Positions 33,775-42,410 of a DNA stretch of 64,000 nt are shown piece after piece; within the stretch, counting starts at the first letter, position 1, and each line of letters starts with the position of its first letter. A model generated the notes under the pieces. That model was not told the DNA's origin. It worked only from the letters and a program-made list of their open reading frames with translations, and ran no database searches. The stretch spans positions 2,294,001 through 2,358,000 of the forward strand of contig NZ_LT629703.1 of the NCBI RefSeq assembly GCF_900103365.1, in the 5' to 3' direction. Origin of the DNA: Afipia sp. GAS231 (GTDB lineage: Bacteria > Pseudomonadota > Alphaproteobacteria > Rhizobiales > Xanthobacteraceae). The position numbers were made by a program, and so were the translations under genes.

Positions 33775-34386
33775 TCACTTCGGCAGCGAAGCCGTAAGCA
33801 CCAGTTCGAGTTCCTGCCTGACATCGTCGAGCGGCTGGGCGCTGCGCGCGGCGCGGCACATCGCGACCGTTCCCTCCACCGATGCGATGACGAGTGCCGC
33901 TAGCCGCCGGGCGCGCGCGGGCGCCACGCCCTCTTGGCGCAGCGCCGTGGACATGATCCGCTGCCAGTCGGCAAATACCCCGTCGGCCAGATCGAGCAGG
34001 TGCTGTTGCGCGGCTTCGTCGGGCTCGCCGTCTTTTTCCGTCGCGTCGTTGACATATTGCTCGACGGCTACCGCGAGCACCGGACAACCGGCCTCGAACT
34101 TCGACCGCTGCAGCGTCTGGCGCCACAAAGCGATAAAGGCGCGAAGACCGGCGATGGCGCCGCGCGAGCGGGTCAGGTGCTCAAGCGGTCCGCTGACCTG
34201 CGCGCCGGCGAACACCAGCGCGTCCTCGATCAGTTGTTGCTTGCCGCGCGGGAAATGATGGCCGATCGACCCCCGAGGCGTGCCGGTATGCCGGACCACC
34301 TCGCGCAGGCTGGTCGCATTGACGCCGCGCCGGCTCACCAGATCGGCGGCGCCGGCCACCATCTTGGCGCGGGTATCGGAGGACAT
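33775..34386 (-). CDS. TetR-family repressor (LmrA/YxaF-like)
   Basis: The 203-residue product starts with a TetR helix-turn-helix domain (AADLVSRRGVNATSLREVVR, PRGSIGHHFPRGKQQLIEDA). The helical C-terminal domain contains the Cys in FEAGCPVLAVAVE, characteristic of the LmrA/YxaF group. It is divergent from the tautomerase/crotonase/hydratase operon that starts at 34505. The 118-nt gap contains a nested palindrome over a TTGACA -35-like box. It therefore probably represses that operon and itself; the inducer would be a pathway intermediate. Assignment to the family is firm, the target inferred. Confidence 0.9.
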   Translation of the reverse strand: MSSDTRAKMVAGAADLVSRRGVNATSLREVVRHTGTPRGSIGHHFPRGKQQLIEDALVFAGAQVSGPLEHLTRSRGAIAGLRAFIALWRQTLQRSKFEAGCPVLAVAVEQYVNDATEKDGEPDEAAQQHLLDLADGVFADWQRIMSTALRQEGVAPARARRLAALVIASVEGTVAMCRAARSAQPLDDVRQELELVLTASLPK

Positions 34387-34420
34387 CGCGAATCCTTTTC
34401 GGCTTGATGCCCCATTCTAA

Positions 34421-34473
34421 ATTATGACACTTGACATAGCCAGCCCGATCTGGACTATGCCGCGCGTCATAAT
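34421..34473. promoter_or_regulatory. Candidate TetR operator and promoter
   Basis: Outer arms ATTATGAC (34421-34428) and GTCATAAT (34466-34473) form a perfect 8-bp inverted repeat. Inner arms CATAGCCAG and CTGGACTATG form a second, near-perfect one. A TTGACA lies at 34431-34436. The nested dyad sits between the divergent TetR gene and the catabolic operon, as expected for an autoregulated operator. Confidence 0.6.
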
Positions 34474-34504
34474 CTGGTAGCATGGCCGGCAACAGGAGTG
34501 CGTG

Positions 34505-34993
34505 ATGACGTTTATCCATGTGATGACGCCGCAAGGGCGGCTGAATGCAGATCAACGGCGCGTTCTGGCCAGGACACTGACGGATGCCGTGCTGGTGCCG
34601 GAGGTCGGCAAACTCGCGCCCGAAGCCCGCCGCGGCTATCAGGTGCATTTTGCCGAGCGCCCGCTGGACATGATCGCACACGGCGGAGAGTTGCTCTCCG
34701 ACAGACCGAGCGACGTCATGGTGGTCGATGTCGCGGCGATGGATTGCTGCTGGACACGCGAGGATCGCGCCGCGGTCATCCGCAACATCCAGACCGCGCT
34801 GGCGGACGCCCTCGGGATGAAGGCTCCGTCCCCGGCCTGGTGGGTCAATTTCCGCATCATCGAGGAAGGAAGCTGGGGTTCGCGCGGCGGCGTGCTGTCG
34901 TTCCTCGACCTGCTCGAGCACGGCGCATCCCACTTTGCGCCGGAGCGCGCCGCGGCGATCCGCACCGCGCTTGCCCTCAACTACGAGAGATAG
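34505..34993 (+). CDS. Tautomerase-superfamily protein
   Basis: The 162-residue product looks like a tautomerase (MIF/4-oxalocrotonate tautomerase superfamily). The C-terminal half (TREDRAAVIRNIQTALADAL, PAWWVNFRIIEEGSWG) follows the pattern of these enzymes, where a short beta-strand/helix unit occurs twice. The N-terminal catalytic Pro is not at position 2 (MTFIHVMTP), so catalysis by the classical proline may not apply. The ATG at 34505 has GGAG 6 nt upstream. It is the first gene of a probable operon with the crotonase and MhpD-like genes, consistent with a ring-cleavage or related catabolic pathway. Confidence 0.65.
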   Translation: MTFIHVMTPQGRLNADQRRVLARTLTDAVLVPEVGKLAPEARRGYQVHFAERPLDMIAHGGELLSDRPSDVMVVDVAAMDCCWTREDRAAVIRNIQTALADALGMKAPSPAWWVNFRIIEEGSWGSRGGVLSFLDLLEHGASHFAPERAAAIRTALALNYER

Positions 34994-35049
34994 CCGGCTC
35001 CTGTAGGCCGCACCGGAACTTCCGCGTATCGAACAGAGGAAACCAAACC

Positions 35050-35829
35050 ATGACCGCCGAGGGAAAAATCCGAACCGAAACCCATGATCGCGTGTTCAAA
35101 ATCATCATCGACAATGCGGCGAAGAAGAATGCGTTTTCGCCTGTTATGATGGAGCAATTGTCGGACGCGCTGACGGAACTGCACAACAACGAGAGCCTCT
35201 GGGTCGGCGTCATCTGCGCCGAGGGCAAGGATTTCACGGCCGGCCTCGACATGCCGAAATTCTTCGGCCCCAACGCCGAGAAGCGAAACATCAGGGAAGG
35301 CAATGTCGACGTGTTCGGCCTCGGCAAGCGTTGCAGGAAACCGATCGTCACCGCGGTGCAAGGCATCGTGTTCACCATCGGCATCGAGCTGATGCTGGCG
35401 GGCGATATCGTCGTCGCCGCCGATGACAGCCGGTTCTGCCAGATGGAAGCCAAACGCGGCATTGCGCCGTTCGGCGGCGCGCACTTCCGCTTCCTGTCGC
35501 GCACCGGCTGGGGCAATGCGATGTATCACCTGTTGCTGTGCGACGAATTCAGCGCGGCCCGCGCCCGCGAGATCGGGCTGGTCCAGGAGGTGGTGCCGGC
35601 CGGCCAGCAGATCGAACGCGCGATGCAGCTCGCCGCGATCATTGCGCGGAATGCGCCGCTCGGCATCCAGGTCACCAAGGAGGCTGCCGCGAAATATATC
35701 GAGCACGGCGAGGCCGCGGCGATCGCCTACATTCCGTCGATTCGTGAGCGGGTGCTGAACAGCGCCGACGCCAAAGAAGGCATTCAATCCTTCATCGAGC
35801 GGCGCACCGCGGTGTTTCAGGGCCGGTGA
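35050..35829 (+). CDS. Enoyl-CoA hydratase/isomerase family protein
   Basis: The 259-residue protein is a crotonase-fold enzyme. The N terminus (RVFKIIIDNAAKKNAFSPVM), the oxyanion-hole segments (CAEGKDFTAGLDMPKF and VQGIVFTIGIELMLAGDIVV) and the helix with AKRGIAPFGGAHFRF are present. One of the usual catalytic Glu positions is occupied by Ile/Gly-type residues in the GIAPFGG loop, so the exact reaction (hydration, isomerisation or hydrolysis) is unclear. It is 56 nt after the tautomerase and a few nt before the MhpD-like gene, with GAGGA upstream of the ATG. It probably acts in the same CoA-linked catabolic route. Confidence 0.87.
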   Translation: MTAEGKIRTETHDRVFKIIIDNAAKKNAFSPVMMEQLSDALTELHNNESLWVGVICAEGKDFTAGLDMPKFFGPNAEKRNIREGNVDVFGLGKRCRKPIVTAVQGIVFTIGIELMLAGDIVVAADDSRFCQMEAKRGIAPFGGAHFRFLSRTGWGNAMYHLLLCDEFSAARAREIGLVQEVVPAGQQIERAMQLAAIIARNAPLGIQVTKEAAAKYIEHGEAAAIAYIPSIRERVLNSADAKEGIQSFIERRTAVFQGR

Positions 35830-35836
35830 GCGCGTG

Positions 35837-36622
35837 ATGCCGATTTCTGGAAAGCAGCAGGAGCTGGCGGATTTGCTGGTCGCGGCGCGCCGCAACGCGT
35901 CGCAACTGTCCTCTTTGCCGGATGACCTGGTGCCGGCAACGGCCACCGAGGCCTATGCCGTGAACCGGATCGTGGCGGAGCAACTCGGCTGGGAGCCGCT
36001 CGGCTGGAAGATTGCCGGAACCACCGACGGGGTACGCAACAAGCTCCGGCTGGACGGACCGATCTATGGCAGGACATTTCGTCGTTTTGCCTGCACCTCG
36101 CCTGCGCGTTTTGGCGCCGCGGAATTGCTCGATCCGCTGATCGAATGCGAGTTCTTCGTCACGCTCGCGCGCGATCTGCCGCCGCGCGACGCGCCGTGGA
36201 CGCTGCCCGAGACCATCGCGGCGATCGGCGAGGTTCACGCCGGCATCGAGGTTGCGGAGTGCCGTTACGCGCGGGCCGCCCTGCCCCCGATGCCGGCCAT
36301 TCTAGCCGACGGCAGCGCGTCGGGGCGCTACGTGTTCGGCGACAGCATCGAGAACTGGAGCGAGGGACTTGCGTCCATACCGGTCCGGCTGGAAGTGGAC
36401 GGCGCGTTGCGCCGCGAGGGCATCGGCGCCGATGTCATGGGCGACCCGTTGCGACCGCTATGGTGGCTGGCCGAACAGCGCCGGCACTGGGGCGACGGAC
36501 TTCGCGCCGGAGAAACCATCAGCACCGGCTCGATGACCGGCATGCTGCCGGTGCGCGGCGGCCAGCATGTTCGCGCGTGCTTCGGCGATACGGCGACGAT
36601 CGAGATCACGATCGATCCTTGA
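35837..36622 (+). CDS. MhpD-like 2-keto-4-pentenoate hydratase family protein
   Basis: The 261-residue product belongs to the hydratase/decarboxylase branch of the fumarylacetoacetase family (MhpD, HpaH, DmpH). Typical blocks are GWKIAGTTDGVRNKLRLDGP, the metal-binding ECEFFVTLARDLP, a Glu in HAGIEVAECRY, and the C-terminal LRAGETISTGSMTGMLPV. Such enzymes hydrate 2-hydroxypentadienoate-like products of meta ring cleavage and need a divalent metal. The ATG at 35837 was preferred; GTG at 35834 is directly adjacent. It closes the tautomerase/crotonase operon under the TetR regulator. The aromatic substrate is not identifiable. Confidence 0.85.
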   Translation: MPISGKQQELADLLVAARRNASQLSSLPDDLVPATATEAYAVNRIVAEQLGWEPLGWKIAGTTDGVRNKLRLDGPIYGRTFRRFACTSPARFGAAELLDPLIECEFFVTLARDLPPRDAPWTLPETIAAIGEVHAGIEVAECRYARAALPPMPAILADGSASGRYVFGDSIENWSEGLASIPVRLEVDGALRREGIGADVMGDPLRPLWWLAEQRRHWGDGLRAGETISTGSMTGMLPVRGGQHVRACFGDTATIEITIDP

Positions 36623-36807
36623 CCGGTTCAGCTTGATGCTGGTCTGAACCCGAAGTGCACGACCGACGACGTATGGCTGAGGATAATTTATCCCTTCCCC
36701 GTGAGCCGAACATCAATGGCCGCGGCCGCCGCGCCCTCGAACCGATCGCGGCGCCGGCGAGACCAACGAGGGAAGCGAAAATCTCTCCCACCTCGGAGTT
36801 CATCGTC

Positions 36808-38373
36808 ATGGCCCGCTGCAGCGGCCTCCTGTCACGCGTGATCGTCGCCGCCTTCCTGCTGTGCGTGGCCACCGCGGCGCATGCGGAAAAGCGCGTCGCG
36901 CTGGTGATCGGCAATTCGGCCTATCAGACGGTGGAGAAACTGCCGAACCCGGCCGCCGACGCGAAGCTGATGTCGGATACGCTGTTGTCGCTCGGCTTCT
37001 TCGTGGTCGGCGGCGGCGCGCAACTTGATTTGGACAAGGACGGATTTGACGCGGCGCTGAAAAAATTCGGCACCGAGTTGATCGGCGCCGACGTCGCACT
37101 GTTCTATTTTGCCGGCCACGGCGTCGAGGCGCATGGCCAGAACTATCTGGTGCCGGTCGACGTTCGCCTCGCAGATGACGGCGACGTCTTCGCGCGCATG
37201 GTCGATATGAGCAGGGTTCTCGATACAATCGAGAAATCCGGCACCCGGATCAATCTGCTGTTGCTCGATGCCTGCCGCAACAATCCGTTCCGCGACCGCG
37301 TGCCTTCGATATCAGCCGGCCTGGCGCAGATGCAGGCGCCGGCCGGCACCTTCATCTCGTTTGCGACCCAGCCGCGCAGCGTTTCGTTCGACGGCGACGA
37401 CGGTCACAGTCCCTATACCCGCGCGCTGGCCGCGACGTTGCAGCATCCGGGCCTTGGCCTGTTCAGGACCTTCAACGAAGTCGGCCTTGCCGTGGAAAAG
37501 GCAACCCAGGGCCGGCAACTGCCGTGGCTGTCGTCGTCGCCGATCACAGGCAATTTCTACTTCGCCGGCAAAGCGGCGAGCGCACCGGTGCAGCAGGTAT
37601 CGTTGTCGCCGGAAGCGCCGGCGTCACCGACGCGGCTGTCCGACGACGTCTTGCGCCGCGATCTCGTCACCGATTGCGATCGCCTGGCGGGGATGCCCAA
37701 CGACACCGGCCATGCGCCGAGCCTTGCGGGTATCGAACTGGACGGGATAAACGTCCCGCAGGCAACGACCGCCTGCAACGAGGCGATGCAACGCTATCCT
37801 GACGTGGCCAGATTCCTCTTCGAAGCCGGCCGCGTCGCCAACGCACGGAAGGACTATGCGGAAGCACGCCGTCTCTACGACAAGGCCGCAGCCGTCGGAT
37901 ATCCGATGGCGCTGAACAACATCGGCGGCATGTATGAAGGCGGCCAGGGCGTACGCGTCGACAATGCGGAGGCCGCACGCTGGTACCGTAAGGCGGTCGA
38001 AGCCGGCGAGCCGATCGCCATGGTCGATCTCGGCTGGCTTGAGGAGACCGGGCACGGCGTCGCGAGAAATTGCGCGGAGGCAGTGCAGCTCTACGAGACC
38101 GCTGTTAAGGCCGGCGTCCCCTCGGCGATGAACAATCTCGGCCTGCTCTATCTGCGCGGCCAATGCGTCCGTCGCGATTACAACGAAGCGCGCCGGCTGT
38201 TCGAGCAGGGCATCGCACTTGGCGACGCCGCCTGCATGAACGGCATGGGCGTCATCTACAACGAGGGCGACGGCGTCCCCCGTAACGCAAGGCTGGCCCG
38301 GCAGTGGTACGAGAAGGCGGCTTCATTGGGCGACCACGAAGCCCGGCAAAATCTCACCGAAATGCGGCGGTGA
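36808..38373 (+). CDS. Exported caspase-like (C14) protein with Sel1 repeats
   Basis: The 521-residue protein has a signal peptide (SRVIVAAFLLCVATAAHA) and then a caspase p20-type peptidase domain: KRVALVIGNSAYQ, the catalytic His in FYFAGHGVEAHGQNYLVPVD, and the catalytic Cys in INLLLLDACRNNPF. A linker of about 70 residues leads to Sel1/TPR-like repeats (ARRLYDKAAAVGYPMALNNI, VQLYETAVKAGVPSAMNNLG, LARQWYEKAASLGDHEARQN) that usually bind partners. The ATG at 36808 has GGAG upstream and gives the signal peptide; an upstream start adding about 45 residues is possible. Proteins of this kind are frequent in Bradyrhizobium, and no proven role is known. It lies alone after the catabolic operon. 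Confidence 0.85.
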   Translation: MARCSGLLSRVIVAAFLLCVATAAHAEKRVALVIGNSAYQTVEKLPNPAADAKLMSDTLLSLGFFVVGGGAQLDLDKDGFDAALKKFGTELIGADVALFYFAGHGVEAHGQNYLVPVDVRLADDGDVFARMVDMSRVLDTIEKSGTRINLLLLDACRNNPFRDRVPSISAGLAQMQAPAGTFISFATQPRSVSFDGDDGHSPYTRALAATLQHPGLGLFRTFNEVGLAVEKATQGRQLPWLSSSPITGNFYFAGKAASAPVQQVSLSPEAPASPTRLSDDVLRRDLVTDCDRLAGMPNDTGHAPSLAGIELDGINVPQATTACNEAMQRYPDVARFLFEAGRVANARKDYAEARRLYDKAAAVGYPMALNNIGGMYEGGQGVRVDNAEAARWYRKAVEAGEPIAMVDLGWLEETGHGVARNCAEAVQLYETAVKAGVPSAMNNLGLLYLRGQCVRRDYNEARRLFEQGIALGDAACMNGMGVIYNEGDGVPRNARLARQWYEKAASLGDHEARQNLTEMRR

Positions 38374-38377
38374 CCAT

Positions 38378-38428
38378 AGCGTTTTCAAGCGAAGTGGACG
38401 CCGGTGCGCGTGAAGAAAACGCGTCAAA
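38378..38428. repeat. Dispersed GCGTTTTC...GAAAACGCGTC element, copy 2
   Basis: This copy reads AGCGTTTTCAAGCGAAGTGG, a short centre, then GTGAAGAAAACGCGTCAAAA. It fills the gap between the converging caspase-Sel1 and histidine kinase genes. It has the same order and orientation as copies 1 and 3. Confidence 0.85.
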
Positions 38429-38448
38429 ATAAAAGAGTAGTTACCCGC

Positions 38449-39222
38449 TCAGGCTTCGAGCGAAGCCAGGGGAACGTCGAGCACGTAGACGAAGCCATCC
38501 GGTGCATAGGCAAGTTTGACGTCGCCTTTCAGTTGCCTGCCGAGCGTCTCGATCAGGCGCGTGCCAAAACTCTGTCTGGTCGGCGCCGCGACCACCGGTC
38601 CGCCCTGTTCTTTCCAGGTGAAGCGTAATCGCGCCGCGTCCACGACCCAACTGACGCCCACATGACCATCGGGTACCGACAGAGCACCGAACTTCGTGGT
38701 GTTGGTGCAGAGCTCATTGAGGGTCATCGCAATCGCGATCACGGCACCCGACGCGATTTCAACGTCCGGGCCATCGATCGAAAACCTCGGCCGATCCGCA
38801 TTGTCGAAAGGTTCGGTCGCTCCGCTGACGATTTTTCGCAGGTCCGCGCCGGTCCAACGCACCTGCAACAGAAGATCGTGGGCCCGGCCGAGCGCCAGCA
38901 ATCGCCCTTCGATCGCGTGCTGCGCATCACGCATGCTCGACGCATTGCGCAGGCTTTGTGAAGCAATGGCGCCAACCGTTGCGAGCGTATTCTTGATACG
39001 ATGATGAAGTTCTTCCAGAATGAGCTTCTGAAGCTTGTCGGCCGCCTCGCGCTCCTTGGCGTCGATACCGGCCTGCGCCAGCAAGGTCGCGGCGCTGAGC
39101 TTGGCCTGCGTCAGCAACAGCCGCAGACTGACGTTTTCTGCCGTCAGCAGCTCCTCGGGAGACGCCGGATCGGACGCCAGACTGCCGCCGACCAGATCAT
39201 GGCTGCTTTTCAACATCGACAA
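38449..39222 (-). CDS. HWE/HisKA_2-type sensor histidine kinase
   Basis: The 257-residue product is a cytoplasmic histidine kinase of the HWE/HisKA_2 kind. The phosphoacceptor region is LILEELHHRIKNTLATV (His73/74), followed by an ATPase domain with ALGRAHDLL, LNELCTNTTKFGAL (N box), and TRQSFGTRLIETLG. No membrane helix or PAS domain is present; the first 60 residues could be a coiled coil. It is probably transcribed with the single-domain response regulator 93 nt upstream. Such pairs in alphaproteobacteria include general stress and blue-light kinases, but no sensory domain identifies the signal here. Confidence 0.88.
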   Translation of the reverse strand: MSMLKSSHDLVGGSLASDPASPEELLTAENVSLRLLLTQAKLSAATLLAQAGIDAKEREAADKLQKLILEELHHRIKNTLATVGAIASQSLRNASSMRDAQHAIEGRLLALGRAHDLLLQVRWTGADLRKIVSGATEPFDNADRPRFSIDGPDVEIASGAVIAIAMTLNELCTNTTKFGALSVPDGHVGVSWVVDAARLRFTWKEQGGPVVAAPTRQSFGTRLIETLGRQLKGDVKLAYAPDGFVYVLDVPLASLEA

Positions 39223-39315
39223 TGGATACCACCATATGTCCGGTTTCGGTCATTTCTTTCCGGTGACGATTTGGGCAGGCTGCATGAAAACGGTGCCGAG
39301 ATTGCGGCTTTGAGG

Positions 39316-39702
39316 TCAGACATGGCCGAGCATTTCCCGGATTTCCGCGACCATTTCGACGGAATCCAGTGGTTTTCCGAAGAAGCGGCTGTTTTCAGGT
39401 ATCTCGCTCTTTGACAACTTCAGTTGCCCGGACGCCAGGATGATCCTGATCCGTGGCCAGCGGTCATGGACGGCGAGCGCAAGCTGCAGGCCGTTCAGGC
39501 TGCCCGGCATCTGAACATCGGTGAACAACAGAGCGATATCGGACCTGGACTGGAGGATGGCGAGCGCTTCGTCCGCGTCCACCGCCTCGACCGGAACATA
39601 GCCGGCATCCTCGACCATATCGACCGCGCGCATCCGCAGCAGCATTTCGTCTTCGACGACGAGGACGACGGGTGGCAACTGCGTATGATCCAGAGGCATC
39701 AT
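39316..39702 (-). CDS. Single-domain response regulator
   Basis: The 128-residue product consists of a receiver domain only: acidic pocket VVEDEMLL, phosphoacceptor Asp62 in LLFTDVQMPG, Ser/Thr position in IILASGQL, and Lys in RFFGKPL. There is no output domain, so it must act through protein contacts or as a phosphate relay with the adjacent HWE kinase. Its start overlaps the stop of the small upstream gene (ATGA), indicating co-translation. Two adjacent ATG codons are available at the start. Confidence 0.9.
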   Translation of the reverse strand: MMPLDHTQLPPVVLVVEDEMLLRMRAVDMVEDAGYVPVEAVDADEALAILQSRSDIALLFTDVQMPGSLNGLQLALAVHDRWPRIRIILASGQLKLSKSEIPENSRFFGKPLDSVEMVAEIREMLGHV

Positions 39703-39956
39703 GGCTCGCGATGCGCGGTCACAAGGCGAGCCTCGCGAACCGCTACGTCCGACCTGGTATTGCGCAAGCAGGTCGATTCAATATTCGGCCAGATCTGGCT
39801 GGCGCAATTTCCGGCAACGGGATGGATGGCAAGCCGGTCGGCTTTGGCAAGAGCAGCGACTTCGTTTGCTTTCACTTCGGGAGCGAAACCCGGCAGAGCG
39901 AGCGCCGACACACCCATGAACGCGAATATCGCGAGGGCCGCAAGAGATTTGATCAT
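39699..39956 (-). CDS. Small exported protein with C-x4-WPN-x5-C motif
   Basis: The 85-residue product has a signal peptide (MIKSLAALAIFAFMGVSALA) and a short mature region with NCASQIWPNIESTCLRNTRS. This Cys/Trp/Pro motif recurs in small exported proteins of Bradyrhizobium, whose function is not known. I chose the ATG at 39956 because it gives the signal peptide; the upstream extension in frame is not plausible. The stop overlaps the response regulator start by four bases. Its place at the head of a two-component operon is unusual and worth noting. Confidence 0.7.
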   Translation of the reverse strand: MIKSLAALAIFAFMGVSALALPGFAPEVKANEVAALAKADRLAIHPVAGNCASQIWPNIESTCLRNTRSDVAVREARLVTAHREP

Positions 39957-40230
39957 TGTGGGGCTGCTGACTGTGGCGGGTCGCCAATCCCGCTGATTGG
40001 GGATCGGTTTGGCAACGAAGCCGGAGCAGCAGAGTTCCACAAGAAGCGGACTGCTAACCGCTGAAATCGATGCGGCGCAGGCTCCAGATGCCCGCATTTG
40101 ACCGCACAATGCCGTCTCAGCCTTGTATTCGCCGGCCTCGTAGCCACCTCAAGCACTTGCAAGCCAGGAAAGTGTCTCGAATGAACCTTCGCGCCGGATA
40201 CGAAATGGCCTGCGAGGGTATGGACCGACG

Positions 40231-40422
40231 ATGACGGATGCACACCCCGCTTTGAGTGCCGAAGAGTTCACTTCGCTGATCGAGGTCGGCAAGGGCGAAG
40301 CGCAGCAGGAGATTCCCCAGTTGCACTGGGAGCGTCTGGTCGGCCTCGGCTACGCGGTGAGGCGGCTCGGCGAACTCGGCTTGACCGCGTCCGGCCTGCG
40401 GCGTCTGGCGCTCGGCGAATAG
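40231..40422 (+). CDS. Small conserved hypothetical protein
   Basis: The 63-residue product (MTDAHPALSAEEFTSLIEVG to the end LTASGLRRLALGE) looks like a small winged-helix-like unit; the C-terminal LTASGLRRLA is a strand-helix end common in short regulators or phage-like proteins. No signal peptide or Cys. The ATG follows a moderately purine-rich GAGGGT. Similar short proteins occur in Bradyrhizobium, function unknown. The 274 nt before it, back to the start of the gene at 39956, show no recognisable site. Confidence 0.6.
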   Translation: MTDAHPALSAEEFTSLIEVGKGEAQQEIPQLHWERLVGLGYAVRRLGELGLTASGLRRLALGE

Positions 40423-40500
40423 CCGCTTCCGCCCGCCTCGGTGCGGGTATAAATTCAGTCAATTGCATCGTCGCAGGCACCGTCAATCGGAGGCATTTGC

Positions 40501-40905
40501 ATGCGCGCGCTCGTTTTGATGATCGCATTGCTGATCGGCCTTGCCGCACCGGCGTCAGCCGACGACGTCGCCACCGCGCAAAACGTCATCCGCTCGCAGG
40601 AGCAGGCGCTCGGCCACGACGACGCCGCGGCGGCCTATTCCTATGCGGCGCCGGCGATCCGGCAGTTGTTTCCGCAGGCCGACATCTTCATGTTCATGGT
40701 CCAGAACAGCTACGCGCCGATCTACCGCCACAAGAGTTTCGAATTCGGCGAGGCGCGCGCCGCCGACGGCAAGATCGCGCAGCGCGTTCACATCGTCGAC
40801 GCCAATGGCGAGGCCTGGGAGGCGCTCTACACGCTAGAGACACAGCCGGACGGCAGCCTGAAGATCACCGGCTGCTCGCTGTTGAAGGCCGGTCAGGCGG
40901 TTTGA
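40501..40905 (+). CDS. Exported DUF4864-family protein
   Basis: The 134-residue product has a signal peptide (MRALVLMIALLIGLAAPASA) and a mature domain matching the DUF4864 pattern: VIRSQEQALGHDDAAAAYSY, IRQLFPQADIFMFMVQNSYA, IYRHKSFEFGEA, YTLETQPDGSLKITGCSLL. The fold is likely of the cystatin/NTF2 type and periplasmic, but its role is unknown. It converges with the MFS gene and overlaps its 3' end by 13 bp. Confidence 0.82.
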   Translation: MRALVLMIALLIGLAAPASADDVATAQNVIRSQEQALGHDDAAAAYSYAAPAIRQLFPQADIFMFMVQNSYAPIYRHKSFEFGEARAADGKIAQRVHIVDANGEAWEALYTLETQPDGSLKITGCSLLKAGQAV

Positions 40906-42209
40906 GCCGCGCCCATTTTGGCCTGATAGCCGCGTGAGCGGACCAGCAGTGAGACCATGATCGTGACGTTGACCAGATTCCAGGCGACACCGTTGAGGAA
41001 CGCCGCGGCGTAGGAGCCGGTGGCGTCGAAGATCACGCCGGAGATCCAGCCGCCGAACGACATGCCGAACACCGAGGCGAAGATCACGATGCCCACTCTG
41101 GTCGCGGCTTCCGAGGCCGGCATCGCCTCGCGCACGATGATCGCATAGCTCGGCACGATGCCGCCCTGGAACAGCCCGAACATCGCGGAGATGATGTAGA
41201 GCGAGGTCAGGCTGTCAAAGAACAGATAGAACAGCAGCGCCGAGCCCTGCGCGACCGAACCGATCAGGAGCGTGGGGATGCCGCCGATCCGGTCGGCGAG
41301 GAAGCCCGAGCCGATCCGGCTGATGATGCCGAAACCGAGCATCAGCGACAGCATCTCGGCGCCGCGCGCCACGCCGTAGCCGAGATCGCCGCAATAGGCG
41401 ACGATATGGACCTGCGGCATCGACATCGCCACGCAGCAGGCGATGCTGGCGAGCGCCAGGATCGCCGTCAGCGTATTGGTGGAGAGCCGCAGATTGACGC
41501 GCGGCGGCGGCGCGTTGACATGGTCGCGCTGTGTCCCGGCGCCCATCAGCATGCGCAAGCCAATCAGCGCCAGCGTCATCGCCACAGCGGTGAAGATGCC
41601 GACCGCGATATGGGTGTGACGCCAGCCGTAGGTCTGCATGCCCCAGTTCACCAGCGGCGGCCAGATCGTACCGCCGATGTAGTTGCCGGAGGCGGCGATC
41701 GCGACCGCAAGCCCGCGGTAACGGCTGAACCAGTGCGAGGCCTCCGCCATCAGCGGGCCGAACGTCGCCGACGACGACAGCCCGATCGCAAAATGCACCA
41801 GGATGAACTGCCAGATTGAAGTTGAAAGTCCGGCGCCGATATAGCCCAGGCCCAAAATACCGATGCCGAGTCCGATCGCAGTGACGATGCCATAGCGGTC
41901 GGTGATCTTGCCGGTCAGCACCCCGCCGGATCCGAATCCAAGCATCACCAATGTAAAGGCCAGCGACGCCGTGCCCCGGCTCGCGGCGAATTCCGTTTGA
42001 ACCGCCGGGAGCGCGACCACGACAGACCACATGCCGACGCTGCCGAGCGAACCGATCAGGACGGCGACAGCAAGCCGGGTCCATGCCCGGCGCGAATCGG
42101 GAACGAACATGTCGGAATCTAGGGTGAGGTCAGAAGAAATTTCCACGGCGTCCGCAATTTCTTCGGCTAATGCCTCCGGGTCAAGCCACGTTGCCGAGAT
42201 ATTGGGCAT
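40893..42209 (-). CDS. MFS transporter (OxlT/monocarboxylate-like)
   Basis: The 438-residue product is a 12-helix major facilitator, after a soluble N-terminal extension of about 45 residues. The inter-helix motif GGVLTGKITDRYG and the later GSGFLADRIGGI are present; GLSSSATFGPLMAEASHWF and VAIAASGNYIGGTIWPPLVN resemble the anion/monocarboxylate MFS branch. Substrate cannot be assigned. It is transcribed alone on the minus strand and overlaps the DUF4864 gene tail to tail by 13 bp. Confidence 0.88.
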   Translation of the reverse strand: MPNISATWLDPEALAEEIADAVEISSDLTLDSDMFVPDSRRAWTRLAVAVLIGSLGSVGMWSVVVALPAVQTEFAASRGTASLAFTLVMLGFGSGGVLTGKITDRYGIVTAIGLGIGILGLGYIGAGLSTSIWQFILVHFAIGLSSSATFGPLMAEASHWFSRYRGLAVAIAASGNYIGGTIWPPLVNWGMQTYGWRHTHIAVGIFTAVAMTLALIGLRMLMGAGTQRDHVNAPPPRVNLRLSTNTLTAILALASIACCVAMSMPQVHIVAYCGDLGYGVARGAEMLSLMLGFGIISRIGSGFLADRIGGIPTLLIGSVAQGSALLFYLFFDSLTSLYIISAMFGLFQGGIVPSYAIIVREAMPASEAATRVGIVIFASVFGMSFGGWISGVIFDATGSYAAAFLNGVAWNLVNVTIMVSLLVRSRGYQAKMGAAQTA

Positions 42210-42410
42210 GCAGTTGTGGAGGGATCAGCCGCAGAAATTCTTAGCCTTGCAGCGCGGGAGGACTTCCCCAATTGTCGTGAAGCGTCGGAGCAATCATCGC
42301 CCGATCGGTGCAATGATCCGCAATCGGAACGGTTAATGGCATCAGCAGTCTGCCGCGGAAGTGAAGTGACGCCTCTTCCCCCTGCCCCAGTCGCCGTGCC
42401 AAAATACGGC

